In this document: piece by piece, positions 58,329 through 64,000 of the stretch
Numbering within the stretch: the first letter of the stretch is position 1
Layout: the number at the start of each line of letters is the position of its first letter
Source: Gonatopus flavifemur
Taxonomy: Eukaryota > Arthropoda > Insecta > Hymenoptera > Dryinidae
Reading direction: 5' to 3'
NCBI GenBank assembly: GCA_018340375.1
Contig: JAFFJZ010000012.1
Span: 2,170,001-2,234,000, forward strand
DNA: 64,000 nucleotides
Notes under the pieces: model-generated
What the model was told of the DNA's origin: nothing
What the model saw: the letters and a program-made list of their open reading frames with translations, nothing else
Databases searched by the model: none
Translations under genes and position numbers: made by a program

Positions 58329-59323
58329 CACTGTAAAAAAATTTCACCGGAAAATTCCAGTACATGTACTGGAAGCAATTAACCTGTACATTTTAGCACA
58401 TTTGTACTGCAAAAGTTCAGTACAAATGTTAAGGAATTTCAGCATCAAAACTGGAAATTTTCTGAGCCTCAGCACTGGAATTTTTCAGTACACGAACTGG
58501 ACTTTTCCAGGACATGCACTGGAAAATTAATGTTGAAAATATTCATGAAAATTGAAAAAAAATTACTCACACAAAGTGATTGTGCACGGTCCTTATGTTT
58601 CAAGATGATTGAGAAACTTGATCGTTCATTTGGATGGACAGAAAGTAATGTCTGCCTAACGGGATTTGAACTTACACTTTTCTACCTACCTACCAACTGA
58701 AACCTAAGACTAACAGATGAGCTATAGCGTGACATGTTGGAAGACCAGCTTAGGTTACTACATATGCTTCATATCTAGAATACACAAGAGATTGAGTCTT
58801 CGGAAAACCTCATACATCAATTTTATTCGCTACAATTACAATTATTATTTAAAATCTCAATCAGGAAATTTTTAATACGAAGACTTGAAATTTTTCCTGC
58901 CAGAAATGACGAAGTCCAATAGAAGTGGAAAATTTCAGTGCAACAGTGATTAAATTCCAGCATAACTAGAAAATTCCATCACACGACCTGAAAATTGCAG
59001 TTCAAAACCTGTATAATTCCAGTATACCAACAATTAGGTTTTTTTTCTAAATTCGAAATTTTTTCCAAGTCCTTTTTGAGGGGATACTTTTTTCTGGTGC
59101 ACAAGAAGTGTAAAATTCTCGCGAAATCATAGCAAAATTTCAGTACACAACCCCAAACCGGAAAATTCCAGTACAAGGACTGAATTCTCAGTTATGCCTG
59201 GTCAATTTTCAGTACCATACCAATAAAATCTCTGTACATGTGCTGGAATATCCATATTTCAGTACTAGCACTGGGAATTTCCAGTCCAGTTGTACAGTAA
59301 ATTTCCAGTTTTTTCTTACAGTG
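58329..59323. mobile_element. CACTGTAAAA...CAGTACATGTACTGG element, copy 2
   Basis: This copy matches 43436-44538 along its length with small deletions; TA flanks both ends (58327-58328, 59324-59325). The antisense tRNA-like segment is kept at about 58650-58735, with B box complement GGATTTGAAC and A box complement CTAACAGATGAGCTA. Confidence 0.9.
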
Positions 59324-59339
59324 TATATATCTCTCAAAT

Positions 59340-60232
59340 CATAATATATGTATATATGGTCTTATTTTGAAAATTGCCTGGTGGAAAAATTTCACTGGGA
59401 ATCTCTGAAAATCTTAAAGACTTTCAGTGCAGTTTTTTAGAAATGTTCATAGTTTTTCGAAGGTGTTCTTAGATATTCAGAGGAATTTTCAGTGGAAAAA
59501 CACAGTGTTTCCAGACGTCAAGACTGATAGAAAAATTAATTATACATTCACATTGAATTTAAACTTCAATTAATTGATAATAATACAAGAATAATAGATC
59601 ATTAGAACATTTATTCGGCTGTGTACAATAATATCCTACGAAAATTGTGGATAATATTCCAGTAATATCATCAGTTATTAGCACAAATTCAACATAGGTC
59701 TTGAGGAGATACACGGAGCAAAAAATGTACCACTTTTTCTCCCTTTGATTGCTAAACCAAAAACAGGAAGGTCTGTAAAATGGATTTTTCACATAAGAAT
59801 AAGGCCGATTACCAATCAATAACTAAATTTTACTATATGCTTTATAAAATTTAAGGTTAAGCGTTTAAAAATTCAATCCAAACTATGACTTTTTCTACGA
59901 TATTCGTAATCTTCCGTATTTTTTTATGTAAAAATTCATATTACAAATACTATATTTCTGTTTCTTGTTCACTAAGAAGAATAACAAGAATTCTAAATTT
60001 TTCGAGCGTCGTTTTTCTCCGTATACCAGCCTCAAAGACATTTTGTCTGTGAAACTTCTCTGTACTGAATTTATGGAACAGTCTACAATTTTGAAAAAAT
60101 AATCTTCGATAGCGCAATGCATAGAGTATCAAAAATCATTTCCTGAAAATTGCAGACTGTCCCTGGTGAAGAATGTTGAAACAGAAGAAGCGTAAAAACC
60201 TATCAATTTCCGCAATTTGCTCCATCCACACC
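59340..60232 (+). repeat. Interspersed repeat family R, copy C
   Basis: It matches 15284-16190 closely (TATGGTCTTATTTTGAAAAT, TCACTGGGAATCTCTGAAAA, AGATACACGGAGCAAAAAAT). It stops at CTCCATCCACACC, near the point where copy A has a MITE and copy B a CCCGACT element, and then passes directly into the hAT-like copy 2. Confidence 0.85.
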
Positions 60233-61978
60233 AATTTTTCTCTTAAAACTTTCATTCATGGAACCGTTGATCTGATGCAGTACATAAATTTGTAAGTTTT
60301 TATATGCAGCAGCTTATTGAACAATTGGAACCAACAGGGTGGATAGAAAAGCACGTTTCTTGATTATTTCAAAATATAATAAACACAAGAATAAATAAAT
60401 CAAAAATATTTTGTTTCTGAATGTTTTCATTTTTCACTGTAAAAAATAAATGTGGGATATTTTACCAAAAATCTTCCACCCTAAATAGGGTACTTGACAT
60501 CCTGATTTGGTAGAGTTTGACCTTATTTTTTGGAGGATTCAACACCCAAAAAACGGATGAGTTCCTCAAAATGGAGGAAAAATCCCCTATTTTTGATGGA
60601 AAAACAATTCCCCCACGACCAGGGGATGGCATCCGCCATTAAAGTGAGGAAAAACTCCCCATATTTTTTCTAGTGTTTGTAAATCTGTCACATCTCTGAT
60701 AACATCGATGAATCAACACAATCTGCGAATGAATCTCAAACAACTTCAAAACGATTTCCGTTCTGGTAATGAGAATAAGTGCAGTATAAATCCATTAAGC
60801 AAATAAGCATGGAGTGATAGCGAGATTCGTTGGAAATTAGCAGTATGGAGCTTTATGAATAATTAGGTAATAATTACGGACTCATCTTTCATTTGAAATT
60901 TTCGTATTTATCGCAAACTTGTAATACTGATGAAAAGAGAGAGAAATTCCATACAGCAAATCAGTTCAGAAAGAGTGCGCAGAGAACTCAATTGGGGTCG
61001 GATGAATTCAGTATGAATTCTTAAGAATTCTTTTTCAACTCCTATGCCGTATAAATGGGATTTAAGTGCTGCAACGACCTTAGCTCTTCCTGCAGAAACG
61101 GAATCATTCACAACGATTTATAGTGCAAATCTCTGATCAAAAATATGATTCGAACTTATTCAGAATCATTTGAGTCTGAAACGGGTTATTTGGAATTTGT
61201 AAATTTCTCATTGGAAAAATTCCATTTTGATAAGAATCAATTCTTTGAATGATCTCAGTTTTACGGGGACGTTACATTCCCACTTAGAGATTTCCTATGA
61301 CTTCCTTTCTCCATTCTCATACCTTTATAGTTCCATTGATATAAAGAATTATAGCACCTTCTTACTAAAGAGATTATGAAAACGAACACATCAATTCCTA
61401 CTCTCATTTTTCTATTCATCTTATTTATGTCAACAGAGAATTCTATGCATTTGATTTCGAAACATTACACTTTGAATTTCGAATCAACGTGTGAAAATAC
61501 ATTGTCCATAAATCAACATATGGATTCCTCGTTTGTGTTGGAGAAAAATTGAAAAAATTTTTTGCATGCAAATTTCATCTCTCAACTGATGCACCTGAGA
61601 TTCACCTGAGAAGATTGAATATGTGTATTTGAAAAAATGAGCCAAAGAAATGAAAACGTATTCCAAACAGCACACGAAGTTCTCTGAATGATTCAAAAAC
61701 ATAGCCTAAGTTCTGCGAGTCTCAACCCCCAAAAGCACATATTTCCAATGTTTAGAGCATTTTCACTTTTAATGCAGCTAAACACGTTCTGAAGACGTAC
61801 TTTTCATATACTACAGGACGTTCTCGTAATGTTTTTCTCACGTACTTTCATGAAAACTAACTTTTTTCTTAAGGAGTCGAAAGAGGAGTCGGAGTCGATG
61901 AAATAACATTCGACTCCGACTTCCCTTTCGACTCCATCCATCATTCCACGACTCCTCGACTCCAACTCCACAGCCCTG
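60233..61978. mobile_element. hAT-like CAGGGCTG element, copy 2 (left end missing)
   Basis: It matches 48820-50825 with only a few percent difference by eye, and lacks the 270-bp MITE. It ends ...ACTCCACAGCCCTG at 61978, directly against the LINE relic. The left ~800 bp of the family is absent; instead family R copy C abuts at 60232/60233. Confidence 0.88.
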
Positions 61979-62193
61979 GTCATCCACAAATCTCAACATG
62001 CTTCCATTTTCTCCCTGAATCTATAATTTCAATTGCACCTGCTCTTTCACTTCGTTCATCGCTTCTTTTATATGCAAATTGAAAATCAATAGTGATAGTG
62101 AGCATCCTTTTCTCACCCCTCTTTTAATTTGTGCTTCTCGTTTTTGACCGTCTATTTTCATTATTGCGGTTTGATTCTTATATAATTGATATA
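61979..62193 (-). pseudogene. LINE reverse-transcriptase relic, downstream part
   Basis: Minus-strand translation gives YQLYKNQTAIMKIDG, then IKRGVRKGCSLSLLIFNLHI and, after one stop codon, GENGSMLRFVDD. These are the RT signatures RGVRQGCxLSPxLFN and the F-x-DD catalytic box of non-LTR retrotransposons. The relic is cut at the FVDD box by the CAGGGCTG element on one side and by the foldback element on the other. A clade name cannot be given safely. Confidence 0.88.
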
Positions 62194-63920
62194 CAGGGTG
62201 ATTCAAAATTCCCGCACTCTTTTTTGGGAGTGGATTCCTGATGAAATTCTAAAACGATTTGTCCTTTTGCACAATGCTCTCCAATTATGAGGTGGATCCA
62301 TCGGTCATTCAGGAGCGTCATAACAGAACAAGAGAGGAAGGTGCTTGCAGAGGGCGCTCATACGATCAGCTGATCGGTATAATCGATACGATTTACCAGC
62401 ATACAAATTGGTAAATTTTCTATGTAGAACGATTGAATTCGTCGAAAATTGATTATTGTCATGAATTCTTATCACGATATGCTGTAGGTGAAAGTTGTAA
62501 TTTCAGTAATGATTTTCATTACGCAGACAAATGTAAAATAGTGTTATTCCGGATTCAAGTGGAAGAAGAAGTATAACTACTTCGTTTTCAATCAGAATTT
62601 TCATGTAAAAAAGGAAATTTCAACGGTTTGATTAGTAAGTTTAACACACGAGAATCAATGTATGTTAGATCAATCCTCGGCCGTTTCAAATGATTCTTCT
62701 GAAGAATGTGTTTTCGACTTATCCCAACCACAACATTGAACAATGATGAATTTATTCGAATTCACCCTTTTTACATCATTCGATGATTATAAAGGGTTCC
62801 TCGAACGTTAATAACTTACTTGAGATCACTCAAGATCATTCATGTTGAAATCAAAAGTCTAATTCAAATGTGTGCAAGTTCAAGCGCGTTTCTACGTTTA
62901 GAAAATGTATTCATCCTAAAAGGACGGATTTGGTTAATCTTTAAAGACAATTCTTTCTCCATTTGAAATAACAATATGCCCTCTGAAGTCATATGTGCTT
63001 CAAATGAAACTGTTTCGAGCTGTCACCTGATTGGTTGATTCGTATCACGAACGGTTGATTTAAGCTAAACAAACCGTATGTGATTACAATGTCAATCAAG
63101 TGCAATGATTGGTCGTATACGATGTCACACCTCGTATTTTCGTCAAAATTGATGGATTCTGCAAGTTGAAGTAAGTTATTAACGTTCGAGGAACCCTTTA
63201 TAATCATCGAATGATGTAAAAAGGGTGAATTCGAATAAATTCATCATTGTTCAATGTTGTGGTTGGGATAAGTCGAAAACACATTCTTCAGAAGAATCAT
63301 TTGAAACGGCCGAGGATTGATCTAACATACATTGATTCTCGACCAATCAGAATACAGGATTCGGGATCCAATCTCTTGTGTTAAACTTACTAATCAAACC
63401 GTAGAAATTGGGTATCGGATGAATGAAAATTCTCATGTTTTCTTTTTTACATGAAAATTCTGATTGAAAACGAGTAGTTATACTTCTTTCTTCCACTTGA
63501 ATCCCTATCCCTACGGAATAACACTATTTTACATTTGTCTGCGTAATGAAAATCATTACTGAAATTACAACTTTCACCTACAGCATATCGTGATAAGAAT
63601 TCATGACAATAATCAATTTTTCCACAGTGTCGACGAATTCAATCGTTCTACATAGAAAATTTACCAATTTGTATGCTGGTAAATCGTATCGATTATACCG
63701 ATCAGCTGATCGTATGAGCGCCCTCTGCAAGCACCTTCCTCTCTTGTTCTGTTATGACGCTCCTGAATGACCGATGGATCCACCTCATAATTAGTTAACT
63801 TTAATTGATTATATCTCGGAAATTATGCGTCGGAGAGCATTGTGCAAAAGGACAAATCGTTTTAGAATTTCATCAGGAATCCACTCCCAAAAAAGAGTGC
63901 GGGAATTTTGAATCACCCTG
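62194..63920. mobile_element. 1.7-kb foldback element, CAGGGTGATTCAAAA ends
   Basis: Very long inverted arms (about 62194-62818 and 63170-63920) pair almost perfectly, starting CAGGGTGATTCAAAATTCCC. They differ by two ~35-40-base indels (near 62292 / 63793-63832 and near 62654 / 63342-63378). The ~350-base loop has no recognisable gene. TA flanks both sides (62192-62193, 63921-63922). It splits a LINE relic whose frame rejoins exactly when the element and one TA are removed. Confidence 0.93.
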
Positions 63921-64000
63921 TATTACTCTCCTATCCTTAAAATTACTTCCTACCTTTTTCAAAATCGCGAACATTTTCTTCCAATCAACATTATCGAATG
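63921..64000 (-). pseudogene. LINE reverse-transcriptase relic, upstream part (cut by window end)
   Basis: Minus-strand translation gives FDNVDWKKMFAILKKVGSN and KDRR, matching the AFDxVDWxxLxxxLxxxG stretch that holds the first catalytic Asp of non-LTR RT. It continues in frame into the downstream relic at 62193 once the foldback is excluded. The rest lies beyond the window. Confidence 0.85.

Noticed and set aside
1..64000. Bacterial symbiont, viral or plasmid sequence
   Set aside because: No dense coding, ribosome binding sites, or viral domains; all recognisable proteins are eukaryotic ankyrin, mariner or LINE types.

Overview
The window looks like arthropod, most likely insect, nuclear DNA: AT-rich, with GT-AG spliced exons, an intron-embedded tRNA gene, several mariner elements and dense short inverted-repeat transposons. 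No virus, bacterium, plasmid or CRISPR array is visible. The species cannot be fixed from sequence alone; a hymenopteran is my guess from the mariner types and overall texture.

Host gene. Only one protein-coding host gene is well supported. It is a plus-strand ankyrin-repeat gene with three exons visible (2430-2714, 9231-9329, 52317-52418). All junctions are in phase 0, and the last two exons encode about one ankyrin repeat each (33 and 34 codons). The introns are 6.5 kb, about 43 kb and more than 11.5 kb, so nearly the whole window is intron. The repeats and spacing recall the start of the ANKRD6/Diversin/Diego ankyrin domain, but that is inference. A tRNA-Arg(UCG) gene lies on the same strand in intron 2.

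Layout. 1-2429: upstream flank or intron. 2.7-9.2 kb (intron 1): a 228-bp MITE, then a nest in which a 4.2-kb CCCG-ended element holds a 3.3-kb CAGGGTGG element that itself holds four palindromes or MITEs. 9.3-13.5 kb: plain intron. 13.5-20.1 kb: a GGGCCC-rich large palindrome with an inserted MITE, a compound repeat (family R copy A) with two inserted MITEs, and a frameshifted mariner inside an AGCTA-rich element. 23.2-25.7 kb: a 2.6-kb palindromic element. 26.75-28.05 kb: a mariner with an unbroken transposase frame. 28-32 kb: plain intron with one CpG-rich patch. 32-39.1 kb: a compound MITE, family R copy B, an unusual poly-A/T-rich block and a near-perfect palindromic MITE. 42.4 kb: the tRNA. 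43.4-46.4 kb: an inverted-repeat element carrying an antisense tRNA-like segment, another MITE and a decayed mariner. 47.8-52.1 kb: a three-level nest with two hAT-like insertions marked by 8-bp duplications, plus further MITEs. 52.4-56.9 kb: plain intron. 56.9-64 kb: more repeats, ending in a LINE reverse-transcriptase relic split by a 1.7-kb foldback element.

Main interest. Many different short families share CAC(N)G-type ends, or CCC...GGAAA ends, and 2-bp target duplications that are often TA but also AA, TT, CA, AG or AT. Paralogous empty sites inside the window confirm several insertions. Together they let the order of many transposition events be read from this one intron.
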